Shown: positions 46,601 to 58,311 of the stretch, piece after piece
How positions within the stretch are numbered: the first letter of the stretch is position 1
Layout of the letters: every line of letters begins with the position of its first letter
Assembly: GCF_000143415.4 (NCBI RefSeq)
Contig: NW_003314380.1
Coordinates: 271,613 to 335,612 of the forward strand
Direction of reading: 5' to 3'
Source: Selaginella moellendorffii
Taxonomy: Eukaryota; Streptophyta; Lycopodiopsida; Selaginellales; Selaginellaceae
Length of the DNA: 64,000 bases
Notes under the pieces: model-generated
What the model saw: only the letters and a program-made list of their open reading frames with translations
Database searches by the model: none
What the model was told of the DNA's origin: nothing
Made by a program: the position numbers and the translations under genes

Positions 46601-47455
46601 GTTTCTCTTGTTCTTTCTGCTAGACGGATTTGAGGGGCTTCCGAGCTAGAGCCGTGGAATGCATCCTGAGCTTACGCTTCTTCCTTATCCAGTTTGGAGT
46701 GGCTTATCACCTCAGGTCGGGTGTCGGAACAATCTCTCTGCTGGTAAAAGCTGTGTTTTCGTCTTTAAAAGCATGCACAAACAAGAGAGCTTGTGCTGTC
46801 AGGTGTACGCAAGTTCATGGGTGTTGTTCGTTTGCATAGGCTTGCTAGTGGCGGTAAGCTCCAAACCCAGCCAGCTCTCACGCTAATCAAACGTTTTTCT
46901 CTTTTGTAGTTCCTGTCACTCAGCCCAAGGAGCAGTAACAAGCTCCGCTTTGTTCACTTCCTTGCATTCATAGTTCTTCTCGCTGCCTTCATCACCGGAT
47001 GCGTCTTCACGCTGAGGCTCCAAGTCCTGGATGTTATAGCGAGCATCCTAGCTCTCATTCCCACCGGCTGGGGGATTCTCAGCGTAAGCTTTGTGTAGCT
47101 TCCTTCCAATCCATTATCACCTCCAACTCTTTCTTCACAGATTGGCATAGCTTGCAAGCCATGGCTCAGGAAGGCGAGGCTGTGGTGGCTCATGTCCGTC
47201 TGGGCCTGGAGCTACGACGTCGGCATGGGCTACGTGATCTTCGCTCCCATCATCTTCCTCTCGTGGTTCCCATTTATCTCTCCACTCCACACGCGCATTC
47301 TCTTCAACCAAGCTTTTAGCCGCGGGCTCGAGATATCTGTCCTACTGTCAACCCCCATAACCACCACAACAGAAGAAACCATCGGAAGAAGACAGAAGGA
47401 ACCATCGGAAGAAGACAGAAGAAGAAGCTTGAACATACATACTGGGAATTTATGA
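40645..47455 (+). CDS. second callose synthase gene, lacking the usual N-terminal region
   Basis: Exon 1 (40645-40689) starts MAASSATDHASQLLE and splices in frame to 40739. The protein then reaches DILDYLRDVCKFQ and EDNVRNQREHIVQLIANT, which in ordinary callose synthases lies a few hundred residues in. The N-terminal Vta1-like region seen in its neighbour is absent. The rest is present: [20 protein letters not shown] at about 41.17-41.23 kb, membrane helices at 41.7-42.9 kb, and the GT48 region with [60 protein letters not shown] and [12 protein letters not shown]. The C-terminal tail after that motif is unusually Thr/Glu/Arg-rich. One intron (46065-46122) begins with GC. No frame break was seen in the conserved blocks, but not every junction was traced. 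Confidence 0.85.
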
Positions 47456-47653
47456 TATTACAATGGACCTTTTGAGGCTTTCACTGTGGCAGCTATCCGG
47501 CAATAATATCCTGTCAAAACTATATGGCTATTAGCACGAACAATGCTAACAAGCCATCCACACTCACTTGGATGATGGTAGAGCTCCTTTTCTTTTCATA
47601 ATCTTTGGTCGCCGGCTATCTTTGTTCCTTTTTCCTGTACAATAGCAGCGCTA

Positions 47654-50600
47654 CTAGCCGGGTGTCCCCCAACTGTTATAGAGTCGCTTTATTCCAGGAC
47701 GAATCGCTCGTATTTTCACCAGGGCAGAAGTTTGTATCTGTAAGGAACAGCTTTAGCGAAAAGAAGAGCAATAAAGTTAAAGTCGGCACACCTTTGGGCA
47801 GTTCCGAAGGTCTAAAGTCTCCAGCAAACTGCAATCTCTTATGGCTTCTTCCAGCTCGCCTTCCTCGATTCCAGATGCCTACAAGCGAGGAGGTGAGATG
47901 AAAAGAGCTTTTTTTTTTGGGCGTAAGAAAACTAAGTACCTGCAAACACAGGCTCACGAGCTTGGGACAATCCAGTTTAAGATCCATGAGCGACAGGCAG
48001 TTACTAAAAGAACAAAGTGTTAGAGGGCAAAGGTGATAGGCGAATGCGATCCACATACCTCAAGTTCAAAGCTATCAAGTTCGTGCACGCCAGTCGTACC
48101 TCCTTTATGTTGGTGGACAAGGAGAGGTTCAGAATCGAAAGATGGAGGCAACCAGCCGATGACGGAATGAAAACTCTCTTGATGTTGGGGCACCCGACGC
48201 AGTTCAAAGTCTGCAAGCACCTCTCCGCTGAAACTTCCATTGGCTGTTCTTCACGGTCAGCATCGTGCATATGGGTATCCTCCTCGGTGCTTGCAGACGG
48301 CCACTCGATGTCAAACACGTTGGAGCAGCCATTGAGACTGACGTGTTTGAGGTGGGGACATTCCGACAGCAGCCCGTCGATTGCATTCCGGTCAAGGCTC
48401 CCATACGAAAGATCGAGTTCTTGCAGATCCGGAAGTAGTTTTCCACCATGCAAGGCGACCAAAGCGTCGTTGGCGAGGTATTTACACGCAGAGAGCCTCA
48501 AGACCTGGACAAAAAAAAATTAACACCCAACAATTTTCCGAAGATAATCACTAACCTCCAACTGAGGACATGCTTCGTAGATGGGAGACAAGTCGGTCAA
48601 AAATGTGTAAGAGAGGTCCAAAACTGTTAAGCCTGGCAACTGCTTCAAGGCTAGCAAACCACTTGGTCCCACGGAAGGGCATGACGCCAGAACAAGGGAC
48701 TGTATAAGCGAGCATGCATTGCTCGTGGCCGCAAGACAGTCATCTCCTAGTTGGCTGCACAGTACAGCATCAGTAACAACCAAGTAACGTACGTGTTATC
48801 AGATCAAACCTGCAGTACGAAGCATCTAAAGACAGGAGAGACGGGCAAATGATTTCCGCCTGGCGAAGAATTCCACACCCCCTGAGATCAAGAGCCACCA
48901 TCTGATCCGCTCTGATCACAAGTGTTTTCAGGTGGGGACAGATTCCAAGATTTAAGGATCTCAATCCGACCTGCCACAACACAGTCGCATCTAAGTCATC
49001 AATTACCCAACCAAGAAAACATACCGGTTTTAAGCTTGCCCGACTGAGATGGTCACATCCATCTAACAGCAAGCGTTGAAGCTCTGGACACTGAAGATCG
49101 ATAGAGGAAACTGTTCGGCAGCCAGCAAGAGATAAATAAAGTAACGATGAGCTCGATAACCTTATAGCCGTTAGACCCTGCACAGCGTACTCATGTGCAC
49201 TTGCCATTTCGCGAAACAGAAAGGACATACCTCACAGCTGTCGAGGATAAGTGATCTCAATCGCGGGCATCCGCCCCCATTACTGAAGACTTCGCATAAA
49301 GAGTTCGAAAGCGAGTCACAGTCTGTCAAGTCGACCTCGTGCAAGGATGGGCATTGCAAAAGTATGGTCGCCAGGTTTTGTTGTTGATTTAGAACTAGCT
49401 TCTGTTAGAAAATGTATATAGAATGTAAGTAATTTATAAACAATTAGCCGACACTTTACCTGAAGGCTACTCGAACTTATATCAATTCTGTTGAGCATTG
49501 GACACTTTGTGACATCGATCGATGTCAGAGCTGGCGAACGAAGAGCAAGCTCTGAAAACCTGATCCAAGTGAAAGATGCCAAAAAGTGAGAGGGACCATA
49601 AAACAAAAGAGCACTTACTTCCGACAGTTTGTCAAACTGATCTTCTTTAGGCGCGGTAAGTCTAGCGATACCGTCGTCAGCAACCAGCAAAAATCAAGAA
49701 GAAGTTCCTGCAAGAGAAGGACTAAAGTTAACAGGGTGCAAAGTCCATCCTTGGCTTACTTCGAGCATGTAACAATGAGAGATGGCCGTCATAGACGAGG
49801 AATTGATTCCTTCGCAATTGACAAGAGTCAAAGAAACGAGCACTGGCATCCGAACACCCTGCAAATCGGGCTCAGAATTCAATCCGCAAACTTACAACTA
49901 TCATGCTTACTTCAAGAGAAATGTTAGGACAATTTGAAGCATCAAGGGACCTCAAGTTTGAGCACGCAATAGCAATCTCTCGCAGAGTTTCATCACTGAC
50001 ATAAGAGCAATGAGATATATCCAGCTCCGACAAAAGAGGACAGGTTGTCGCTGCTGCTCTCACTCCAGTATCAGAAAGCTTATGGCATGACGATATATCA
50101 AGACGCAAGAGTCGAGGACAGTGAAGCATTACAGCAGCTGTGCCTGTGCGTCTTAGAGACAACCCTTGCAAATGTGAACCTCTGCAAACGAGACATAAGG
50201 TTACGGACCAAGAACTTGAACATTTAGCAATGTACCTACCGGACATGAACTCGTAAAACTCGGCATTTTACAATATCGAGTTTTAGCAAGTGGTCATGAC
50301 GGATCTGTATCTCTTGAGAAGCTCCACTGCCTAAGACTGCGTCTGAAATACTCAAAGTTCTCAAACTAGCGCATTCGGCCGATAAAGCGTGAAAGAACGG
50401 ATCACCATATAACCCCTCTCCCAAGCTAAGAACCTGCAATGCTCTGAAATTCAAAGAAAAAACAGGGATGAGTGCATGAAAAAGTAATCACTTGAATTAC
50501 TCGTCACCTGAGGCTCCGGATTGCGTCAAGCGCAAGTAGATCCTCCACAATTTTACATTTCAGGTTTAGCTCGATTGCGTTGGGATACCTTTGGCATAAG

Positions 50601-51586
50601 TTTCTCACTGCAGGAGATTTTGTAAGAAACAATTGCAACAATGATGCGGTCACCTTGCTTCGGAGTCACCCGTCGGCCTTCAAAATTCAAAATCTTCCAA
50701 AAGTCCTCGTGCGCACTTGCGACACGCCATTGCCGACAAACTATTGCCGCACGACACAAAGAGACGTCGTCCAGATAAGAGAAAACCTGCACAGTTTCAA
50801 CAGGTATTCTAGCTCCACATCAATAAACAACCGGTACCTTGTGAAGCAAATCATCTGTGAGATCCATCCTAGCCTCTCCAGCAAAAGGTTCTTCTGGCTC
50901 CACCTCCCGGGGCGCGATGGGAACGATTTTCTCTTCCTCCTCTGCGATAGACATCTCCCTGCGAAGCTCCTGGATCTGTAGCTCAAAAGCCTGCGTCTCT
51001 CGAGTCTTCCTACGCCTGCAGTGGTGTCATAAAAAATCCAAAAGGAATTTATGGAAGGTAAAACCACCAAGACTTACGCAGCAAAAGTAACAAGCTTCGT
51101 CCTCTTGGAAAGCTTGTGTAGCTGGGACTTGTTAGCTCCCGGAGGCGCTAGCAAAAAACACTGCTGCTCGGTCTCAGGAGTATCCTCTTCCATGATCCTC
51201 AGTGCCTCGGCCTGATTGCGAAGCCCCCGCCCAAGCTCCGAGATAATCTCCGCCGCGATCCTGGAACCATCTACATCCCCAAACCCAAACCCCAGAGACA
51301 GGGAATCCGAGCAAGCCTTCAACGCAGCACTGCTCTGGTACCCCCTGAGTGATTCGCCAGCGCCAGCGGCAGTGGAGCTCGTTCCAATGTCCTCACTGCC
51401 GCTAATGCCGCTGGAGCTGCGAGCTAGACCTTTCCCTCTCAGGATCCGGCGCTCCTGTTGTTCCAACTCGGGCATGGAGGAATGGGGCTCATTCTCCAGC
51501 CCTCTCGCCGCCCACTCGTCGCCGCCGTTGTTGCTGCTGCTGCTGCTGCTGCTGTTGCCGCTGCTGCTGCCGGAAATCTCCTCCAT
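47654..51586 (-). CDS. FBL15: F-box/LRR protein, FBL15 (SLOMO) type
   Basis: Substrate receptor of an SCF ubiquitin ligase; Arabidopsis FBL15/SLOMO affects auxin level and organ initiation at the shoot apex. The start ATG is at 51586 and the reading is split by many short introns. The N-terminal 170 residues are Ser/Glu-rich. The F-box is near 50.85-50.65 kb (VFSYLDDVSLCRAAIVCRQW, VASAHEDFWKILNFEG). At least fifteen LRRs follow, with motifs such as LDISSCHKLSDTGVRAAATT, LDISHCSYVSDETLREIAIA, LVLASCPSVGPSGLLALKQL and LDLSYTFLTDL, as in FBL15 orthologues. The end was found by splicing SGIEEGELEEAIRDCSLLET (47.84-47.75 kb) to a last exon ending SWGTPG and TAG at 47656-47654. Convergent with the callose synthase, 198 bases away. 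Confidence 0.88.
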
Positions 51587-51960
51587 TTCGAGCGCGCATT
51601 CCTGGTAATCCACGCGATGCGCCGGCGCCGTGCTCTCGGGCTCGCACGCTTACCTCGATTGTGAGCTCCACTCGCACGCACAAACCCTAATTTTATTTCA
51701 GACCTAGGCCAAAACTCTCTCCAGCTCACTGCGATAATAAAAGGGGTAAAATAACTGCAATGCATTTTTATCTTTCCTCCTGCCGTACATATATTTCTTT
51801 ATCCATTGGACAAAATGCAAAGGTTAATTCTGATAGACATATTTGCCCTAAACCTGGCACACGAAACACGTGCTTGGATACGCCATATCTCCCCCTGCTC
51901 GTATTCCCTTTCTCCAGTAAAAAGTCAAATAAAAGGTATGTACGTTTTTCAAGGTCTGGT

Positions 51961-52981
51961 TTAAACTACGCTTATTGGCTCCGAAGTGGGGGCAAGCTTC
52001 TCCAGATTAGGCGGGGCCACTAAGTTGGCGGAGCCGAGGCTTAGCCTCGTCAGGTCCTCCGGTCCTTCCTCCAGTGCTAAGGTTTTAGCAGGGGTTTTGG
52101 GCTTAGGCCCCGCTAACTTATCCGCCGCTGGATTTGGCGATGTGGATATACACAGCCACTGTCGCGGATTTTCCACGGAGGATGACGAAATGCTCTCCTC
52201 CTGGGGCGCGAGCGGTGGAAGATGCCTTTGGAATCTGGGAGATTCCCTTGGATCCGAGCTCGTTGCATCGTCCATTGCCTGCTTGCCACGAAGATTTCTC
52301 CGGGGATTACAATCCGCCTGTCCTTGTTCCAAGGTCAGTGGAAGAACAAGTGGATGCTTCTTCTTACCTCTGGGGAGATGTCAAACAAGCTGGAGCGGCG
52401 CTTGCGCTTGGTGAGATTGCTCTGGCGGATGAAATACTTCTGCGCGTGGCTCGCGACCTGCGTCGGCGTCCTGCTCGTCACGTAATTCCTCGAGATCCCC
52501 CGCCAATCTCCTTTCCCCAGGGCGTGGAGACCCACCAAGAACAGCCGGTGTTCTTCCTCCCTCCACGGAACACCTGGAAAATTTCCAGAGAGATTCAGCC
52601 AATTGCGATGTGGACGACGTGAATTGAGGAGGATTGGAAGCGACCCAAGCCGAGAGATCGCGAGAATGGGCGAGAATTGGGCTGCAATTTACCTTTCTTC
52701 CTCGCTCTCGCGTAGCTCGACGCCTGGACGAGCCCATCCGAGGCGTAGCCATCGCCGCCCGACTCAGATTGCTCCGACGCGACCGCGGAGCTGCTCGTCG
52801 GCGTCGCGATTGCTTGCATTGTCACCAAATTCCCCGCGCTGGCGCTCCTCCGCATCGCTACGCCGCTCGCGCCGTCCGTGGCCTTCATCGTGAGCCTCAC
52901 GCCAAACAACCGGATGCCGCGATCCGGACACGTCCTCGAGTTGTGGCCATTGTGGCCACAATGCGAGCACCTCCGCGCCAT
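51961..52981 (-). CDS. R1-MYB transcription factor with zinc knuckle (KUA1/MYBH-like)
   Basis: Single-repeat MYB factor that binds I-box/TATCCA-type DNA. Three exons (52981-52693, 52573-52368, 52317-51961) give 283 residues. A CCHC zinc knuckle is at residues 5-18 (C5, C8, H13, C18; [14 protein letters not shown]). The MYB repeat starts [16 protein letters not shown] at 97 and ends with the diagnostic SHAQKYF at 138-144. A basic stretch ([10 protein letters not shown]) follows. Near the C-terminus DLTRLSLGS is reminiscent of an EAR-type repression motif, which is known in relatives, but this match is loose. The acceptor at 52318 was chosen over one six bases upstream because only it keeps the long frame. 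It is divergent from a BTB-LRR gene, with 267 bases between start codons. Confidence 0.9.
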
Positions 52982-53248
52982 CCTGATCGATTGCCAGTTC
53001 TTCCCACACAAGAGAAACTTCTCCACAAATCTGGAATCTTAACCGCGGAGAGTGTGAGGGGAAAAAGAAGAAGAAGAATGACCCAATGCCCTCGCTGCAA
53101 TGGCCAAGCACGCAGGTAGATCTGGGGCCGGTTAGCTGACAAGGCACCGACCATGATCCGACGGTCCAGATTCATCGTCAATTCCTCCGCGGAAATGTTC
53201 TATCTCTGTGAAAATGTAGCCTAAAATCTCAGGGTTTCCATCCTCGCG

Positions 53249-56200
53249 ATGGAGGACGAGGTGATCTTGGAGCTCCGCGACAGCGATTGCGACGAGGGAG
53301 GAGCTGCGATTCACGTTGCGGCGATGGAGAGGGGGGATTGGATTCCGCTGCTTCTCGCGAGGAAGTGCAAGGTTTTCTTGCGTGCGTCCAGGGTCATGTA
53401 CGTTTGCGAGTCGAGATATTCGCTCCTGCTAACGTAGGGTCTACAGGTTATCGGAGCGATCCAGCTATTTTCGATCGCTCTTCAGCAATTTCAGGTTCTT
53501 GTCTATCGCTCGACTCGGGATTTCGGTTATCCTTTTCGTTTTCAGGGAGGCCCATAGTGATCACGTTGTTGTGACTTGGAATTTGGAAGTTCTAGCCAAC
53601 ATTTTGCAAGGAATTCTATTCGAGCGCCTCGACGTAGCTCCTTGCAGCGTCGCAGACTTGCTTGAGGTAAAAACCATCGCAAGTATAGCTTCTTCTTTTC
53701 ATCTCTTTGCTCTTTGCATGCAGGGCGCCACATTTTTTGGCTGCGATTCTATTATTTCTGAGTGTCAAGTTTGGATTGCTTCTGACATGCTCTCGTGTTC
53801 TCGAGACAACCAAGATGTTTTGCAGTACGTTCCTCGTCTCTGGAAAGTTGCCACTGAAACAGGTTTGTTTCTTAGTATCTGAAATCACAAGGAAACCTGT
53901 GGTATGCATTCAGGAGTCCCTACTATTGCCAGTGCTTGCGCGCGCTACCTCGCAATCAACTTTGTAAGTAAACCCTTTAACTTTGTTTGCTCTCTTTATA
54001 GAAGTAACTTGGTCCAGCGGCAGTGACTTCAGGAAGATGCGGGCTCTGGTGAATTCCTCGAAAACATTCCACTTTTACTTTTTCAAGCTGCTGTAAACCA
54101 TCCATTTCTCACCATATCCAGGTGCGGTTGTTTACAAAGCTATGTCTTGTGGCCAACAACAATCTCTTTTACAGCGAGAGAAACCTTTTCCAGGCTATCT
54201 TACGCAGGTGTAGCTTTGAAACAAGGGATTGCGCACTCGAGCTAATAAGCAAGGTTGCACATTATATACCTTCTGTATGAACTCATTTCTAAAATCATTT
54301 ACCGAGACAGGTCAGAATGCATTGGGTGCCGGTGGACTTTCTAGCAGGTCGGTGGATCCATAATACGTGTCTTTTCTTCTTTCTTACACTTCTCTACCTA
54401 TCCAGCTCAGTCGGATAACTCATTATTGAACTCCCACAATCGTGACCTTCCTTTGGAACCTCCTGAAATAAAATCCGCGGGCCTTCGGCTTTCTCAATAC
54501 ACAAAGGTCAGATATTTGTTTTTGTGCTTTCTTGTGATTTATTTTATTCTTTTCTTGATAGATTTTGGATCTTACTGGATGCCAGCAAGTTACAGACGTG
54601 ATATTGTTCGACTCGGTTCTTTGTTCGCCTATAAATGTTGAAGGAGAGTACATACTGCATTCATTCCTGAACAGTTCTTCTCGATATTCAAACTCTTCTG
54701 CATCTGGTCCGTTCCTCAATCACCTGGTCAGCCTGTATCCTCTTCAAGAAGAGAGAACGCAATTTGAGCTAATGCAACTTCCAAGCGTATCAGAAGAAGT
54801 TAACAAACCAGATAGATCCGGTATTCCACTTTTGAACAGCCTTCGAGTTTTGCTTCTCGGTAAGTGCTGGAGAGTAAGACCAGAGGAGCTATTTCTATGG
54901 ATAAAGACGACGTGCTCAAGCCTGCAACAGTTGAACTTGTCGCAGTGTCCTCAATTTTCGGCTTTTTTCCTATCTCATTTGGCTTCGGCTTGCCCTTTTA
55001 TTGAGGTAGCGGACTTTTCTCGAGATTTAAGCGTTATCCACCTTGCGACCGTGAAGAAGCCTTGTACTGGAAAACTGTTGACGACTTCGTACAAGAAAGG
55101 TTCATGGGACACTCATCGTTATTTAGTCGAACTTCATCTTACGGGCCATACTGAGCTCAAAGGTCCGTCTTCTGAGTATACTCCTTTTTGCTAATTTGCT
55201 TTGCATCACAGATTCCGAGTTATCTTTGATATCGAAAAAGTGTCCAAGTATATCTGCAATCTCATTAAGTGGATGCAGTAATCTCAGTGACTCGGGCATT
55301 GCAAAGTTTTTGCAAAGCCATCCAAAACTGCGGTTGCTCCGAGCTGCTATCACCGCATTTGGATTTCAATCTGTATGTGCATTACTGGCGGCTTCTGATC
55401 AAGAATGTAACCTGGAAGTATTGGACCTTGCCTACTGTACAGGTTTGCTGATCTCTTTCATGTGTTTAACCGAAGAAAATTCAACTCACAAAACTACAGG
55501 ATTGTCTGCTGGAGCTCTTGTTCGTCTGCTGACACGAATATCCAGTTTCTTAAGCCTATCGCTTTGTTACACGAACCTCATTGATGATGGCCTCTTTCTG
55601 TCTTGTGGAACCTCTCTGGAAACTTTAAATATACGAGGAACGCAGGTAAAGGATTGCCTAAGCTGTTTTTTTTCAAGAATCTCTTAAAATGCTAGCAATG
55701 CAGGTTACTGGAGCGGCTATATCATACACAATCAGAAAAAATTTTAAACTTACAAGTCTGAACTTCAGAGACTGTAGAGGAGCATTTTCGTATGAAGGTT
55801 TGAAAGAGGAAAAACTGGATCTTCGTAGGTTGAAAGCCGGGTGGGGTGTGGCACACATTCTGGCAAACGCAAAACTTCCCTTTTTACAAACACTTCACCT
55901 GGGACTCGGAGCACAGATTACCAGCACATTTCTTCGTGAGCTTCCCAGTCGTTGTCCACAGTTACAACATCTTTCTCTGTCTCTCCAGGTAAGATCAGTT
56001 GTTTGCGTTATCTATTTACTTACGGTTTTCTCCATAATTGCAGGACCTTTTAGATGACGAATTAAATCATGCAATAGCGAAGTTACCATTCTTGACTACG
56101 CTGAAACTGCGTCATACTTTGCAGCCATTGTCGGGAAAGTTTTTGGAATCTTTAACTTCCAATCTTGTCTCTCTGAAGCTTGAAGATGTTTGCCCTTCGC

Positions 56201-56973
56201 TTACAAATGCTCAACTTGCATCAGTTGCAACTTCTTGTAAAGGTCTGCGTCAACTGTCACTGACGGCGTGCCGTTGGCTTGATTCTGGTCTGTAAATTTT
56301 ATTTTTCTTTGTACTTCCACATAACAGTTTTCTTATTGTCAACAGGTGCTCTGAGCATAATTTGTAAAGCCTGGCCTGCACTTTCTGAACTTAAGCTGGA
56401 GGTTTAAATTAACATCTAGAACCAACGTCTTAGCTGACGCTCTTTCTCTTATTTGCAGGATTGTGGCGAGGCTACAAGGGAAGGTGCCGCTGTCTTACTC
56501 TGCTTGTATGGACTCCAATCGTTGACATTACGTCATAATGTAAGATGGAAACGTTGGGAATGCCTTACTTAATTCGTTTGCTTTGAGCAGGGAGCTGGTC
56601 TGCCAAGGAACTTCATAATGGATGCTTCGTATCAGGTACTTAAATCTGGGCGGAGGTAGCTGAAAAATCTCTAAGATATTCTATTTGCAGTTCCCACTGC
56701 TGAGATGCTTATCTCTGGACTCATGTGATACGTCAGGGCATTTCAACACGCCTCAGGTGAGTAAACTAGACACAGTATATAAAATCTTACATGCTTTTTC
56801 AATCCTAGGATGGAAACTGGAGATCCATTTCCACAATCAAGATAGCTTACTGCAGACATGTTCCTAGTGCATTTTGCTTTGAGGGAAGGGGACGAAGAGT
56901 CCACAGGCACACTGAGGTGATGGAACGAGGAGGCACCACGCTGCGTACATTCATAGTCAAAGAGAGGCTCTAG
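53249..56973 (+). CDS. FBL11: BTB/POZ-LRR protein, FBL11 type
   Basis: Probable ubiquitin-ligase substrate receptor with an N-terminal BTB-like domain and C-terminal AMN1-type LRRs, resembling Arabidopsis FBL11. The first exon 53249-53397 (MEDEVILELRDSD) joins in frame to LSERSSYFRSLFSNFRE, typical of a BTB fold. Then come VVVTWNLEVLANILQGILFE and a BACK-like helical stretch (CQVWIASDMLSC). LRRs occupy the second half: LDLTGCQQVTDVIL, LNLSQCPQFSAFFLSHL, ISLSGCSNLSDSGIAKFLQS, LDLAYCTGL. The protein ends RTFIVKERL, TAG at 56971-56973, like the family tail. It has more than a dozen exons with short introns. The family name is less sure than the domain content. Confidence 0.83.
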
Positions 56974-57048
56974 ACAAGCGTGTAATCCAGGTGCCTTTTG
57001 AAGAACATCATTCACTTTTAGTTTCTAGTTCCTGGACTAACACCACGC

Positions 57049-58009
57049 CTACATCTCCTTAACGACAGTTTGGAAGCCTTTTCCTTTCTCCCAGTAGTCA
57101 GCCAGGGAATGAATTCCAAGGTCGGGTCCTTTCATATCAGCTCGCTTCTTCTTCTTCGCAGCAAACGAGACACCATATCGTTCCTCAACATCTACACAAT
57201 CACGGAGTCAGCATCACTAGAGGTACAACAAAGTCTTACCTTTGGCCAATTTATCGTGGAGCTGACCATCCTTTGTGAAGGACATCATGAGCTGCGGCGG
57301 CCCCAGAGGCAGCGCGTCTCCTCGATCAAACTGCCAGAAGTGGAAAGTCTTGCCATACGTCTTGGCGACTTTGGCAAGCTCGGCGTGCTCGGCCATCTCG
57401 GGCAGGCCCGGACAGAAGAGGATGCCGCTCTTCACCTCGTACTCGTGAGAGTGCCAGAGCTTCTTCTCCTCCTCCGGCAGCCCCATGAAGAGAGCTTCGG
57501 AGATGATATACTCGATGCCGATGAGCCTCGCGTTCGCGTCATCGCTGTCGTAGATAACGCACTGCCGCATGTCTTCGTTTACATGGCCACAGTAGTGGTG
57601 GGCTTCTACCTGGCGGCTCATGTCGTGTCCATAGCCGTGGAAGCTGAGAAGAAACCAAGATAAGGCGTCAGCCAAAGGCAAGCAAAAAGAGAAACTTCTT
57701 TGCTCTAAGTTGATGTTTTCTCCTGGCAGGAAAACGCACAAGAGGGAAGCTGGAACACCAAAAACTCTATGGAGAAAAGCTTCTTCCAAAACAGAGAAGA
57801 GAAAATCGCGAGCCACAACAACAACAAAGACGAGAGAGATCTAGAAGGAGCTTGCGATCTTACGCGCAAAGATGTTGATGGATCTTGTTCACTGGAGCGA
57901 AGCTTTGGAGGATTGAAGCGCCGGACTCCAAGACCTTGGTCTTGGTCTCCTTGGCATCGCCAGGAACATACTCCCTCGTCGCCACCGGCCCAGGCCCAAC
58001 AGCAGCCAT
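57049..58009 (-). CDS. OBAP: oil body-associated protein (OBAP, DUF1264)
   Basis: Protein on or near lipid droplets; in maize and Arabidopsis OBAP1 is needed for normal seed oil bodies. Three exons (58009-57864, 57643-57240, 57191-57049) give 230 residues, the usual length. Family landmarks are [20 protein letters not shown], then [77 protein letters not shown] and [15 protein letters not shown]. The tail [10 protein letters not shown]...[13 protein letters not shown] also fits. The exon 1-2 junction restores HQHLCAFHGY. No signal peptide or hydrophobic hairpin is present, unlike oleosins. It is divergent from the next gene, with 302 bases between start codons. Confidence 0.93.
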
Positions 58010-58311
58010 TCTCTTCTTCCTCTCGATCAATCGACGAGCTAAAACCCTCTTGCCAAGTGGCGTATATGCACATTGCCACCCGACAGCCACGTGTCACAAC
58101 GTGCAAGCATATTCTGTTTGCTTTGTATATTCAGTCAGAGGATATTCTGTATATTCTGTTAGGGGCGGGATATTCAGCTTTGGAATCATTTTCTTTTTTG
58201 TCTTTGATTTGTGGCTCTCTCGTGGCCACTACTGAGCGCTGTCTAGGTCGGGGGCCGCGGCATGGCAAAGCGAGCAAGAACCTAGCGCCGTGAGCACCGC
58301 CGCTGTAAGTC
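58010..58311. promoter_or_regulatory. divergent promoter with a G-box/ABRE next to the OBAP gene
   Basis: GCCACGTGTC at 58086-58095 is a palindromic CACGTG core with the ABRE-like ACGTGTC, about 80 bases upstream of the OBAP start. Such elements bind abscisic-acid-responsive bZIP factors in seed plants. No exact CATGCA RY motif is present. Confidence 0.5.

Noticed and set aside
40645-47455. Second callose synthase as a pseudogene
   Set aside because: Conserved blocks follow each other in order, with plausible splice sites and no unavoidable stop in those followed, so it was kept as a gene.
51458-51664. Ala-rich frame on the plus strand opposite the FBL15 N-terminus
   Set aside because: Produced by the Ser-rich CAG/CTG-type repeats of the FBL15 first exon.
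57769-58293. 174-codon plus-strand frame over the OBAP 5' region
   Set aside because: Overlaps exon 1, intron and promoter of OBAP and shows no domain.
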